Shown here one piece after another: positions 9,242 through 20,844 of a DNA stretch of 64,000 nt. Origin of the DNA: Chenopodium formosanum (lineage: Eukaryota; Streptophyta; Magnoliopsida; Caryophyllales; Amaranthaceae). Numbering within the stretch: position 1 is the first letter of the stretch; each line of letters opens with the position of its first letter. The notes below the pieces were generated by a model. That model was not told the origin of the DNA, ran no database searches, and worked only from the letters and a program-made list of their open reading frames with translations. Where the stretch lies: positions 7,889,001-7,953,000 of the forward strand of contig CM044874.1 in assembly GCA_024500155.1 (NCBI GenBank), written 5' to 3'. A program made the position numbers and the translations under genes.

Positions 9242-12200
9242 TTATGAAATTCCTTCGTTGTGGTATGATCGCATATAACCTGCTTCGTTATCTATGTCAT
9301 TTAGTACAACAGGTCTAGGAATAGTGAAAGGTGTTGAATCATCAAACGCATCATATTCTTCCTCATCCTCAACATCTCCAATGCCTAGGATTCTTCTTTT
9401 GCCAGCTAGCACTATAGACCATTTTGAATCCATTGGGTCAGTTACGTAGAACACATGCTTAGCTTGAGATGCAAGGATAAATGGTTCCGCACTATCATTC
9501 AAGTGGCCAAGATCTACAAGAGTAAAGTCCTCATGTTTGACGTTACGCCTGATATTATCAACCCACTTACACTTGAAAAGAGCAACCGTGAAGTCACAAT
9601 AATCAAGCTCCCATATTTCTTGAATTCGACCATAGTATGACAACTCTGCATCGACAGGTGATTTATCCTTAGAACTTGCAAACTCCCTTGACAATGCCAC
9701 AAGAGATACACCACTGTTTTGGGTGGAGGAAGATTTCAAATCACGAGCCTCGGTCCAAAAAGTGTACCCATTGATGTCATATCCCTCAAATGAACGGACA
9801 TCATCCCTAGGACCGTACGCAAGCCAACGTACTGTATCGGTCACATTAGTATTATTCAATCCACTCATTACTCGATCACGAAACCAATCAACAAATTTCT
9901 TATTACGCAACTGCATAAGTGCCCTTTCACCTTTGGATGGAAATTCGGCACGCAAACTAGCCATGTGCTCGTCTAAATATGGGTGCACATCTGAAACATG
10001 GTGCAACACATAAAGGTGTGCTTGTAAGAACTGATCTCGGTCTGGTGACATTTGTTTCGACCCAATTGTGCCATGACCATCAAGTCTACCTTCATGTCGA
10101 GAAGTAGGAAGACCAAAAGGTTGAGCAAGGGCTATATAGTCCGCCCCAAAGTTACCTATCTCCTCACCCACTGTCCCTTGCATTATACTTCCTTCAGGGT
10201 GAGCTCGGTTTCGTACTTTATCTTGTAATGTACCCATGTGTCTTTCAAAAGGGTAGCACCACCTTATGAACACTGGACCGCACAACTTAATCTCACGCAC
10301 CAAATGAAGAACCAGATGAACCATTATGTCAAAAAATGAGGGTGGGAAATACATCTCAAATTTGCACAAAGTCACAACCACATCTGCTTGCAAAGCATCT
10401 AGTGTACAAGGATCAAGAACTTTGCTACAAATTATATTTAAAAATGAACAAAGGCTTGTAATCGCTTCCCTCACGTGTTTCGGTAGAATACCACGGATTG
10501 CAATCGGTAGGAATACTTGCATCATAATGTGACAATCATGGGATTTCATACTTGTCAGCTTCAATTCTCCATTTAAGGTTACAAATCTTTTCATGTTAGA
10601 TGAGTACCCTGATGGAACCTTAATGCCGTACAAACATGCACAAAACATACGTTTCTCTACCCTTGACAATGTATAGCAAGCCGGGGGTAAATAATTATTT
10701 TCATCCTTCCCTTTACCCTTAACTTTCTTCTTTGACGCATCTTTGGCCTTTCTCTTTCCCTTGCTCTTCTCCTTCCCTTTTTTCAAAACATTTTCATCTT
10801 CTATTCTCGGCTCCTTCCCCTTTCTAACCTTTTCTTGAGGCCACAATTCTGGACGAATCCCCATCTATTTCAAATCTAACCGTGCACCCTTTCCGTCCTT
10901 TGTTTTGCCTGGGATATTCATAAGCGTCCCCAAAAGAGCATCACACACATTCTTCTCTATATGCATCACATCAAGACAATGCCTAACGTCATGTTCTCTC
11001 CAGTACGGCAACTTCCAAAAGATTGATTCTTTCTTAAACAGAGCTGCTGAGACCACAGTTTTTTCTAATTTTCCAAACACCGTTCGTATCCCTTTCACTC
11101 GAGCACTAATCTCAGCACCAGTCAATGGTCTAGGCGCAGTATCCTTTTCCACGGTTCCATCGAAAGCCTTTTTCTGCCTACGGTACGGGTGATCACGCCT
11201 AAGGAACCTTCGAGTCCGTAGGTAGACATCTTTGTGAGAATGAGTCAGGTATACGCTTGATGTGTCATCAATACATATGGGGCATGCTTTTTTCCCTTTG
11301 ACCTTGTACCCACACAAGTTGCCATATGCAGGGAAGTCATTCATGGTCCACATAAGGGCTGCACGCAATGTGAACATCTCGTTCTGATGAGCATCGAAAA
11401 CGAAAACCCCTTCGTCCCACATCTTTCTCAAGTCGTCAATAAGCGGCGCAAGGTAAACATCTATGTCGTTTCCAGGTTGCTTAGGACCAGTTATTAGCAA
11501 TGAAAGCATTACATACTTACGTTTCATGCACAGCCAAGGAGGCAAATTATAAATCACTAAAAGTACCGGCCATGTGCTGTGTTGGGTACTAAGAGTGCCA
11601 AATGGATTCATCCCGTCCGTGCACAACCCAAGCCTTAAATTTCTGACTTCATTACCAAATTCCTCAAACTTCAAATCAATGTTTTTCCACTGTGGAGAGT
11701 CAGCTGGATGCTTCAGCATTCTGTTTTTCTTTCTTCCCTCTGCATGCCACCTCAAGTTTTTAGCGTCTTTTGGTATTGAGAACAGACGCTTAAACCTTGG
11801 AATAATGGGAAGATACCACAACACCTTAGCAGGAGGTCCCTCCGTTCCAAGATTGCAACTCATGCGCTTGTACCGCAACCGCTTGCATCGTGGACACTCA
11901 TGCAGTTTTTCATACTCATTTCGATACAAAATACAGTCATTAGGACATGCATGTATCTTCTTATACTCCAAACCAAAGGGACACATGAGCTTCTTTGCGT
12001 AATAATAAGACTTAGGAATTTCATTCCCATCAGGCAACATATCACTTAATGCGGTCAACAAAGAAGTAAAACTGATGTCCGTCCACCCATGCTTCGACTT
12101 AATATTGAAAAGTGTTAGCACGGCCGATAGTTTGGAGTATTTTTTGCACCCGGGATACAAAGGCTTTTTGGAAGCCTCCGATAATAATTCAAACACTTCA

Positions 12201-12625
12201 CCTTCAACACCATGCAACATCTCATCCACTTGTTCATCCTCGACCTCATTCGCCTGATCTTCATCGGCTCTATCCTCACCATTATCAACAATATACTCAT
12301 CATTCTCGTATTTCTCGTCCACATGAATATCATTGCTTCTAACACGCACATCATTCCGATCAAGATCCCCACTGTACTCTCCACTTTCTCCGTGCCAAAT
12401 CCACACATGGTATAATTGCCTAAACCCACGACATAATACATGATCTCTAATGATTTCAACACTATTGACCACATTCACATTATCACAATCAACACAAGGA
12501 CAATAAAGGCCTTTGCCTCCCAGTGTGCATTGATAAGCTAAAGCCCTCTCGCAAAACTCTTGAACCCCATTCCAAAATTCCAATGTATCGCGTCTACCAT
12601 ACATCCAACCACGATCCTTCTCCAT
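9242..12625 (-). pseudogene. CACTA TNP2-type transposase (TNPD-like), one in-frame stop
   Basis: The ATG at 12625 opens a frame of 586 codons, ending in a TAG at 10865-10867. The same frame continues for 540 more codons to 9242. Domains in order: transposase-associated N-terminus (WMYGRRDTLEFWNGV, then CPCVDCDN and HVLCRGF); the Tnp2 transposase core, with CPNDCILY, CPRC, LGLCTDGMNPFG and GPKQPGNDIDVYL; a DUF4218-like region (FPPSFFDIMVHL, CYPFERHMG, NRAHPEGSI); and a DUF4216-like region (YYGRIQEIWELDY, KCKWVD). The total of about 1,127 codons is normal for a plant CACTA transposase. A basic lysine-rich linker follows the stop. The protein would bind the CACTA ends and catalyse transposition in the nucleus. 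The single nonsense change is the only lesion I see. Confidence 0.92.
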
Positions 12626-14429
12626 TTAGTAATTTGTCTCTAAACATATATAGCACCATATAATTATAATGTGTAAGTGCTACATATTTTATGTAAATCA
12701 AATTCAAGTACAAAATGTGAATATACCATTCATATAGTGAAAAAATGCATGTTTCCAAAGGGTCCTTCTCACTCCAACCTAACCCATCCTTGAATGTCTA
12801 ATCTCACTAGTGAATGTATGTCAACTTTCCAAATTTAAGGAATCCGGCAGCATTTCCCCCTAGTTCTTCAAGTACACGATGTAGATAATTAATTACCCAC
12901 ATATGTACCCAGAGAACATAGTGAGGAAATGGTAAGCCAAGATGTTCCTTAAAATCAAAAAGAAAACATACATTCACCACCTAAGTGAGAGTACACATTC
13001 AAGAACAGTCCCAACCGGGGACTATTCAAGACTTTCTCCTAATGAGAAAGCCTTGAACGGGTATCTAGGCATATGATGATGCAATTCAAGTATTCTATAT
13101 ATTGTTGTATTTATTTGCAATTAAACAATACACAAGTTGCAATTTCATGAATTAATTTTTATTAAATGGATAAATAGAAAGAAATATAGCTAAGTAAAGT
13201 TTATAAGTCATACCAATATAGCAACTACCCACTTGAGCTCAATATGTAGTCCTCAAGCTAATTAAACTCGTGCTTCAATTCACAAATCTGTTAAAAAAAA
13301 CACATCATTCATTGAACTAACAATTGCTAAACTAACATGTCAATCCACTAATTTATTTATAAGCTAAAACACATCATTCATTGAACTAAAAATTGCTAAA
13401 CTAACAAGGTTACTAATCTATAATTTTTTCAAATTTACCCATCAAAATATCTTAAAAGTAACCATTCACCCATTCCAAAATTCATCTACTTTAGTAACAA
13501 GCAAGGTTACTAATCTCAAATTAATTGAAATATACCCATCAAAACAACTTAATATTAACCATTTAAACATTCCAAAATTATTCAAAATAATCCATCAAAA
13601 CAACTTCAAATTAACCATTAAAAGTAAAATACCAAATTTCACCTATTTAATTAAGTACCAAGGTTAATATATTTTCTATAATTATTTCAAAAGTATCCAC
13701 CAAAGCACATTAAATTAACCATTAAAACATAATAAAATCCAACTAATTGAGTAACAAGGTTACTAATCTCTAATATTTTCACAATTTCCCAATTATATTC
13801 AAACCTAAAATTGAGAAAAATTATATTCAAACCTAAATTTTAATTTACTAACAATGGTTCAAAATGCAAAACAAATTAATATATATAATTATATAATTGG
13901 AAAATAATGTAAAAAAAAAATTAAAAATAAACCTTGAGACAATTAGGGCAGCAGCTAGGAGGAGACTCGGTGGTGACCCTCAGGTCGGTGGCGCGGCTCG
14001 GTGGTGGAGGAGCCTCAGGGGGGTGGCGCAGCTAGGTGGTGGAGGAGAAAATTAGGGCAGCAGCTAGCTGGCACTCACGGCAAATGGAGGAGGACACTCA
14101 GGCTGGTGGCGCGGCTCGGTGGTGGAGGAGCCTCAGGGAGGTGGCGCGGCTAGGTGGTGGAGCAACCTCAGGGCGGTGGTTTTCGAACTACGTAGGTGGT
14201 TTTTGAAAGAGAAAGAAAGGGTAAACAGAGAGGAAGGTGACGGTTTTCGAAACCCCTGGTGGCCGCCGGTGAAGGTGACGGCTGTGGTGGAGGGAGAGAG
14301 AGGAAGGATTGAAGAGTTGAAGGCGGTCGAAACCCAGCTCTAATGAAACAGTAAGGAATGAAGGAATGAAGGAATGAAAGAGAAAGAGAGGAAGGAGAAG
14401 AGAAGTAAGCTAAGCCGCGATTTTTTTTT
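12626..14429. other. CACTA-1 5' non-coding region with internal tandem repeats
   Basis: Upstream of the transposase on its strand. About 13280-13790 holds degenerate ~100-base repeats containing CAAGGTTACTAATCT and ACCCATCAAAA. About 13940-14180 is GC-rich, with a ~109-base repeat landmark (ATTAGGGCAGCAGCTAG at about 13942 and 14051) and several GGTGGCGCGGCT copies. 14340-14410 is GA-rich. The small ORF at 14119-14343 lies in the repeats and is probably not coding. Promoter and 5' UTR exons are expected here but cannot be defined. Confidence 0.55.
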
Positions 14430-14629
14430 GAATTGGGTCCGGTTCAATTGGCACCTGTTCAAACCGGTGCTTTTTTTAATTTTAGGCACCGGTTTGGCAC
14501 CGGTTTAGGCCAAACCGGTGCCTTTTCTCTTCATCTAAAATCCCGCCCATTTCTGGACCGATTTTGGCCACCGGTTTGGCCTGAACCGGTGCCATATAGG
14601 GGGTGCCTATTACTATTTTTCTACTAGTG
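14430..14629 (-). repeat. CACTA-1 right terminus: subterminal repeats and terminal inverted repeat
   Basis: Several GGCACCGGTTT / AAACCGGTGCC palindromic units are followed by CTATTTTTCTACTAGTG ending at 14629. The same motif and terminus occur at both ends of CACTA-2, so the two elements belong to one family. Subterminal repeats are the known binding sites of the small CACTA protein. Confidence 0.88.
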
Positions 14630-16258
14630 TTAGAATGAGTGGATGACACTCGAAAAGTTCTTAGTATTTCATGTGCGTAATTTTGATTAACATTATCGTC
14701 ATATGCATAAAAAGGATCTCATTGGAAAGACCATCCGTAATGAGTCAAAATTATAGAATTTTACACGTAGGAAATTTGAGGAATGTCTTTCACAACTAGG
14801 ACTGAAATAACACCGCGCGAAACTGGAAGATTTTATCGAGCACAGAAAGCTGCTGAGGCATGTGGGAAGTAGCGTCAGGGGCCAGAGCTTGGCGCCACAC
14901 TTTTAGCCGTAGCGCCAGACGCTAGTATTGGCGCTAGGCGCTATAGTTAAAAGTTGGCGCCAGTCTCTGATTGCTGGCGCCAATTTCCCCAAATACCGAG
15001 CTAGAAATATGCGTTCTAATTTCAACTGGTTTTTCGTATTGTTTGCTCAATCCTACTTCCTTATTGAATTTTTTCTTAATTTTCTGAAACCCATATGTGT
15101 TCTACATATGGACATAACCCTCTGGGAATTCATGCTCCATCTACCCGATTGAACGCTCCGTGCAACAAAGGGTACATCCGAGATGTTGAATTCACCAAAC
15201 CATGGAAGCGAGTTTTTTCTAAAAACTCGGGCGTCCCATCCACTCGCACCAACCCTTCACGGTTAGGCTTCCGCGCGGTGCATCTGGATAATTAACCATG
15301 GACCCTCTTTGACTAAACCATATCCCGAACTTTAGAAAACTAGAGCCATGGTTAGGTTGCGAACGCATTGCATCATATTGTGCCTACTGGATTAATTGTG
15401 CATTATTTGTTGTGCATATATATTCTATGTTTCTCTTAACCGTTTGTTGACTTGTGTTGAGATTAAATAAATTAATGACTTATAGAACTTTGCCTAATTA
15501 ATTAATTAATTAATTAATTTGAGTCAATAAAGTCTAATGCTTTAATCGGAATTGACCTAGTACGACTTTAGGCATACCCCAGTTGACCAATAGCACCGAA
15601 AACAGCCCCAGACCGAAGCTCCAATATTGGCGCCAAGGTCTGAGCTGTAGCGCCACACTATGAAGTGTAGCGCCTGGCGACAACTATGTTGTCTGGCGCC
15701 AAGCTCCACATTGTGACGCCAGTCCTGTCGCTTGGCCGACAGTTCGGATTATTGGTCGAGTCATCACCTAGGGTCTAATTAATCAGTTTTCTATTTAATT
15801 CGGTTAATTTTGCTGTCAATAATGTTTAATTGAATCAATGATAAATTCTTAGTCACATAGTCTAGCTACATGGTCATGACACGAGTCTTAACATGTCACA
15901 TACACTCACTAATCTTAGCACACACTTTGAGTACACATCACCATGACCATGTCGTAGGTCCATGCATGAGTCGGTCTTTTCCGTCATTTGAGTTGGGGGG
16001 TACATTCTATCCTTAATTCTTCATATCCCTCCACCTCCATCATTCTTCTTTCACATTCTATTCCAATCTTTCTTCACTTCCTCCATCCATTGCATGTTGA
16101 ATAAAGTTTGAGTCAAATAATTAACAATAAGTATCCCCAAATTCCTTTCCCATAGTACTTGGTCGAGGAGAGAAGGGCGATTAATCAAGGACAACCTCTT
16201 TATTCAAGTCTCACTTTTTGATAAACCAATTCGTCAAAAGAGGAAGGCTAAGAAGATA
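14630..16258. other. Retand A leader (5' UTR)
   Basis: No gene. It matches 33058-34699 over much of its length. It contains clusters of TGGCGCC and GGCGCCA motifs at about 14885-14985 and 15630-15720, and a TTAA tandem tract at about 15497-15520 that differs in copy number from the B copy. The final ~100 bases before the gag start are conserved with B. Confidence 0.7.
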
Positions 16259-17378
16259 ATGACAACTCAAGAAGAAGTCAATGATCTTAAGAACCAACTG
16301 GATACTGTGACTGAGACACTGAAGCTTCTCGCACTTAAGGTCGATGATCCCGTGAAGCAACAACAAACGAGTCTCATGCAATAAAGTCTAAGCAAGCTAT
16401 CTAGTGACTATAAATTTCAGGGCATGAGTTCACAAGGAGTCTCGCTGGACAAGGAGCTTCTTCTGCATAAGTTCAACGCCACTGACATCCCTAAATTCAA
16501 GGCAACAAATAACCCTTATTTTCATCTAAGAGCTTTCGAAACTATAATGAACATTAAGGATATCGATAAGAAGGTTTTCCCCTCTCTATTCCCACTATCT
16601 CTTGAAACTGTTTGCCAACAATGGTTCTTCTCCCTTGACAAAGAGAAAACCTCTACCTGGGAATCGATAGTGAACGCTTTCATTGATAGATACAAGTGCA
16701 ATATCCAAGTTGAAATCGATCATAGACAACTTGAGATGCTAAGACAAAAAGAGAATGAAGGCTTTACTTCTTTCTTTAATAAATGGAGGGAAACTTCCGC
16801 CAAGATGATTGAGGTCCCCACCGAAAAGGAGTCTGTGAGGATGTTTATCAAGAATCTCCAAGAGAAGTATTCGAAGCATTTAAAATATCAACACAATCTG
16901 AATACTTTCAAGGTCGTTTATGACATCGGAATTGAAATCGAAGATGACCTCGCAAAGCAAAAAGCTACTAACAATAGTAAACCACGGTGGCTGGAAAGGA
17001 AAGAAGAACGACAATCCTTCTTCTTCCGAAAACGCCCACTCTAGTAATAATGTTAGTACCTTTGACCATAATGATGTCTTAGCCATGGACAATCAAGGAT
17101 CTAAAAGGAAACCCAGGAGAGAGTTCACGTCCATTGGAATGACCTACGATGCTGCTTTCGATCGTCTCTATGATCGAGGATTAATCAAACCTATTGGCCC
17201 TACCGAGGATCCAACACCAGAAAATCGATCTTCAAGATGGAATCCAAATTCCTATTGCAAGTACCATCGAGGGCGCGGTCATACTACTGATGAATTCTAC
17301 AGGTTTCAAAACCTCATTCAAGATCTCATAGAGGCAAATAAGATCTCATTGCCCCTATCTAGCGAGAAGACTGGGTGA
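16259..17378 (+). pseudogene. Retand A gag remnant
   Basis: The start at 16259 (MTTQEEVNDLKNQL) matches the B gag start. The retrotransposon gag domain is recognisable (FHLRAFET, WFFSLDKEKTSTWES, FNKWRETSAKMIEVP). A TAA stop lies at 16382-16384. The frame then shifts near 16980-17040, and a second frame carries the C-terminal part to 17378. The zinc-knuckle-like segment reads CKYHRGRGHTTDEF and lacks its last cysteine. Gag normally forms the virus-like particle and packages element RNA in the cytoplasm. The copy is non-functional and is followed by no protease or polymerase sequence. Confidence 0.85.
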
Positions 17379-19474
17379 TGATGAAGCAAACGACACAAGA
17401 CAAGAGGCGAGATTCAATGACAAGATTTCATGACCTCTTTTTTCTATTTCTTTTTCATTTTTTCCTTTCCCCAATAAGTCTAGCATAGACACCTTTTCTT
17501 TTCCTTTAGATTTATTTGTAGGGTCATTATTTATTTTCTTTTAATAAAATGAGCATTTATTTCCTTATATATGATCATTTCATTACATTGCATTCAAAAA
17601 AAAAAAAAAAAATCCATGTCGAATTAAGCACAAGGTATACCAATTATTTGAGGCACCCCTCGTAGCCACATCATATCTCATTTCATTCTTCAATTATGCA
17701 TCCTTTCTTCATAAACCACTTTGAGCCTCGTCTAATGATAAACCTTTCTTTTTTCAACCTACATCCATCTAACCTTGGGATGGAATGGTGTGCAACTTAT
17801 GCAATTTTCAAAGAACAAAGCTTGAGTGATTTCAGATATTCAAAAAATAGTAAAAATAAGCAAAAGCAAAAAAATAAATAAAAGTGTACAAAAGGGAAAG
17901 TGTTCCAATGTTTTTGATATGAAAATATCTTCGATATGAACACGTCTCAGATTGCGTCTCTTATCGAGTGCTCGAGAAACATGAATTCCAAGTGAGTGAT
18001 AGACCGCATGATCGAGATTGCCCACACTTATAAAAATGAAATAAATACTAAATCAAAAGAAAAAGCTAAAAAAGAGTAGAAAACCTCAAGCATGAAAATA
18101 CAAATATTCAATAGCAAAGTTACACACCTTGGGGGCTTATCTAGGGTCTTGAGCCTTTATCCCCTTCTTCTTCAGCCTTTAGCCTAACCACGTTACAACC
18201 CTTAAAAAGACCTTTTTGAGGTATACACACTTGTGCGAGGTTCGGCTAGAGCTACGTTCGGCCTGATTCCTAACGGATACGTAGACAACCTCACATCGAG
18301 GTGCAGCTGTAATAAACATGCATTCATATTCACATTCACACACTTGCACCATGATCATATCAAGGGATCTCTTGTGCTCATCCCTATTCACTTAGAGCTA
18401 GACTTGGGGGCTTGATCCTTACATCATTAGCTTACCTAGCCTAAGAGTCACCACCATTTGACTCTTTTAAATAATATTTTTTCCACACACTTAGCTCTTG
18501 TTGCCTAGCTTTAGTGTCATTATCACACACTGCACAGATACATGACCAAATATATTTCCCTTAGGAACCCTTTGTCATGAAATCTTAACATAATGCTGAA
18601 GCATGCCTTGTCATATCAACATCACTCATCATTGCATCACGAAGTATGAAATGCTTAGCCTCCGTGCCTAAGTTACCCAAATACTTTCATCATGGAGTCA
18701 ACAGTTGAGATAGCCTAGGATGAATTAATCCTTGAACCTTGAGATATAGTATCAAAGAACATTTGACTAAGTCAATTCAACATGCATCTTCAACACTTCG
18801 ATTCTTTTTTCGCGTCTTTTTTTTTCGGGAGAAAAATAGTACCCTCCATAAAAATGACGGAAATTTTTGCTTTTTGCATTTTCGAGTCGCACGATCACAT
18901 TACAATGCACACACGAGTTATGTACACATTGAGTCATGTCGTGTCATATCACTTTGATTTGAGTCTAACACACGTGTCTTTTTACTTTGAGTCGAGTCAA
19001 CCTCGAGTCAGTCAATCACAGCGAGTCAAGTTTATACCTTGAGTCGTATCAAGTTATTGAGTCAAGCAACGCTAAACCTTAGGTCAACCCTAAGATAGTT
19101 TTAAGCTTTAGGTCAACCCTAAGATAATTAAAAAGACTGGCAAAGTTCTATAGTCAAAATAAATACAGGTGCAGCAGAATAGGGAAGACCCTATCACAGC
19201 GTTCAGCGACAGAGTCAATTCTTGGCGCCAGAGATATTTCAGCAGCGAAAAAACAGAGCTCGAAGCCTCTCAGAAAGGTGACTTCGACCTCATGCAAAAA
19301 TTTTGGGTTCCTTGGTACGCCAGTTAGCCCCTATAAGCAATTTGACATGATTAAGTAGTCGGTTTGATTACAGTCTAAGTGATCGACCTGACGAAAGATC
19401 GTCTCACTTATCTTAAGCGCCTAAGTATTGGCTCATCACAAGCGCCAAAGCATCGATTCAAAAGCTAGCACTTA
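17379..19474. other. Retand A 3' non-coding tail, proximal part
   Basis: No gene is supported. 18200-18320 contains TACGTTCGGCCTGATTCC and GGATACGTAG, also seen just after the end of B integrase (41569-41605). 18800-18870 (CCCTCCATAAAAATGACGG) matches B near 44070. 19300-19450 matches B at 47275-47375. This shows a colinear tail with the pol and antisense genes absent. Confidence 0.65.
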
Positions 19475-20240
19475 AACGACAATATTTCCAAATATGGATT
19501 GTCGCGCATTCTTATTAAACGACAAAGATTTCCAAATATGGATTGTCACCCCCAACTGACAATATTTCCAAAACTGGATGTCGTGCATTTTCTTCAACGA
19601 TAATTTTTCCAAAATTAGAATGTCATCTCTGGCAAAGTTTCCAAGCGTGGATTGTCGTACTCCTTCTTTGTTGGCAAGTTTTTCCAAGTTCGGATTGTCA
19701 TACATTCATCGGCTCGTTGGCAAGTTTTCCGAGATTGGATTGTCATACACCTAGTTCCCTATGGAAAATTTCCCAAAGGATTGTTGTAGGTCTCTACTCA
19801 TCATAAATTTCGACAAAAGTTCCTCAATGTGGATTGTCATTCATTCATCCAAGTGGCAAATTTTCTCGAAGTGGATTGTCGGTCGACTCTTTTTTGCAAA
19901 AGTTCCAAGACGCAGATTGTCAATAGTGGCAATATTTTCCCAAAAGGATTGTCGCATAGCGTTTGCAAATTTCCAAGGTGGATTGCTTTCAAGAGTTATA
20001 TTCCAAGATGTGGATTGTCGATCGTAGCAAAGTTCTTATGAAAGATTGTTACGAAGCATTGGCAATTTTTCCAAAAATTGGATTTTGGCAAATTTTCCGA
20101 GATACGGATTGTCGCTTCATCGTGGCAATATTTCCAAGGATGGATTGTTATGAAGCATTGACAACTTTCCCTAAATCGGATTGTCATACATCATACAAGG
20201 GTTGTGTTGGCAACTATTCCCAAAGAAAAAAAGATTGTCA
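19475..20240 (+). repeat. Degenerate ~50-60-base tandem repeats in the Retand A tail
   Basis: At least 12 units share the pattern GGCAA-(A/T)TTTTCC-AA-(4-6 bases)-GGATTGTC, for example around 19540, 19640, 19730, 19870, 20100 and 20190. Amplified tandem repeats near the 3' end are a described trait of Retand and Tat-lineage elements. B lacks a comparable expansion. Confidence 0.75.
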
Positions 20241-20329
20241 TCACAGCAAAAGCACCGACATACTGGTTCACAAGCAACAAGACATCGTTCTCTAGCTTGC
20301 GGAGAGTTGTCACAAACAAATGGAGGTAA

Positions 20330-20560
20330 TTTTGGGCGAAGTTGTCTTCGATCATATTCCCTTAGGCATGGAAGATGATCATAAAGCGGATGAGGATAAT
20401 TTCAAGAGAAATAATCTTTGATAGTATTCCCTAGGATGTGGAATATTGTCAATGCAGATGAGGATTGTTTCAAGAGAAATAATCTTCAATAATGTTCCCT
20501 AGGATGTGGAATATTATCATTGCAGAGAGGATAGTTTCAGGCGAAGCAATCTTCTAAGTT
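20330..20560 (+). repeat. ~75-80-base tandem repeats before the Retand A polypurine tract
   Basis: Units contain TTTCAAGAGAAATAATCTT, ATTCCCTAGG and TGTGGAATATTATCA, repeated about three times. Related sequence occurs once or twice in B at 47640-47770. Confidence 0.65.
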
Positions 20561-20844
20561 GGAAGCAGTTACCGGCGTAGCGGTTTTCAAGCGGGATGGC
20601 ATTCTCTAGCTTGCAGGAGGTCATCAAAGCAATCGGTTACTTTTAGAGACGTGTGCTTGACGGTGCAAGATACGCGTTTCTTAACTCTTTTATCTGTTTA
20701 ACTAATGCTAGTTTTGCAGGTATCGGCGTTACAAGAGTGATTTAGGATCGCAGAACGTTCTGAATCATTCTCCGTCCCTATCGATACTTTGACTTTTGTT
20801 TTCAAAACTTGCGTTTCTCCAAACTCAGTCAAAGTGGGGGCTTC

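Larger units (their letters stand above)
6361..14629 (-). mobile_element. CACTA-1: En/Spm-type DNA transposon, left end deleted
   Basis: The right terminus at 14621-14629 reads CTACTAGTG on the plus strand, so the element begins CACTAGTAGAAAAATAG on the minus strand, a typical CACTA end. Subterminal GGCACCGGTT motifs follow in both orientations. Two minus-strand genes lie inside, a TNP2-type transposase (9242-12625) and a TNPA/Ptta-type gene (6361-8641), in the usual CACTA order. The opposite terminus and its subterminal repeats are missing where the element meets the satellite. The base triplet TTA at 14630 continues into Retand A and is the expected target site. Both genes carry stops, so the copy is inactive. 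Confidence 0.88.
14630..20844 (+). mobile_element. Retand A: internal region of a Tat/Retand-like Ty3/gypsy element, gag only
   Basis: From 14630 the sequence aligns with the leader of element B from 33058 (AGAATGAGTGGATGA), through the gag start, and again in the 3' tail up to the polypurine tract AAAGTGGGGGCTTC before the LTR at 20845. The pol region is missing: homology to B drops out at about 17380 and resumes only in the 3' tail. The 5' LTR and primer-binding site are absent because CACTA-1 and its deletion border lie directly upstream. It is a non-autonomous deletion derivative whose 3' LTR also serves as the 5' LTR of B. Confidence 0.8.

Noticed and set aside
14119..14343. Plus-strand 74-codon ORF
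   Set aside because: Lies in GGTGGCGCGGCT tandem repeats antisense to the CACTA genes, with no domain.
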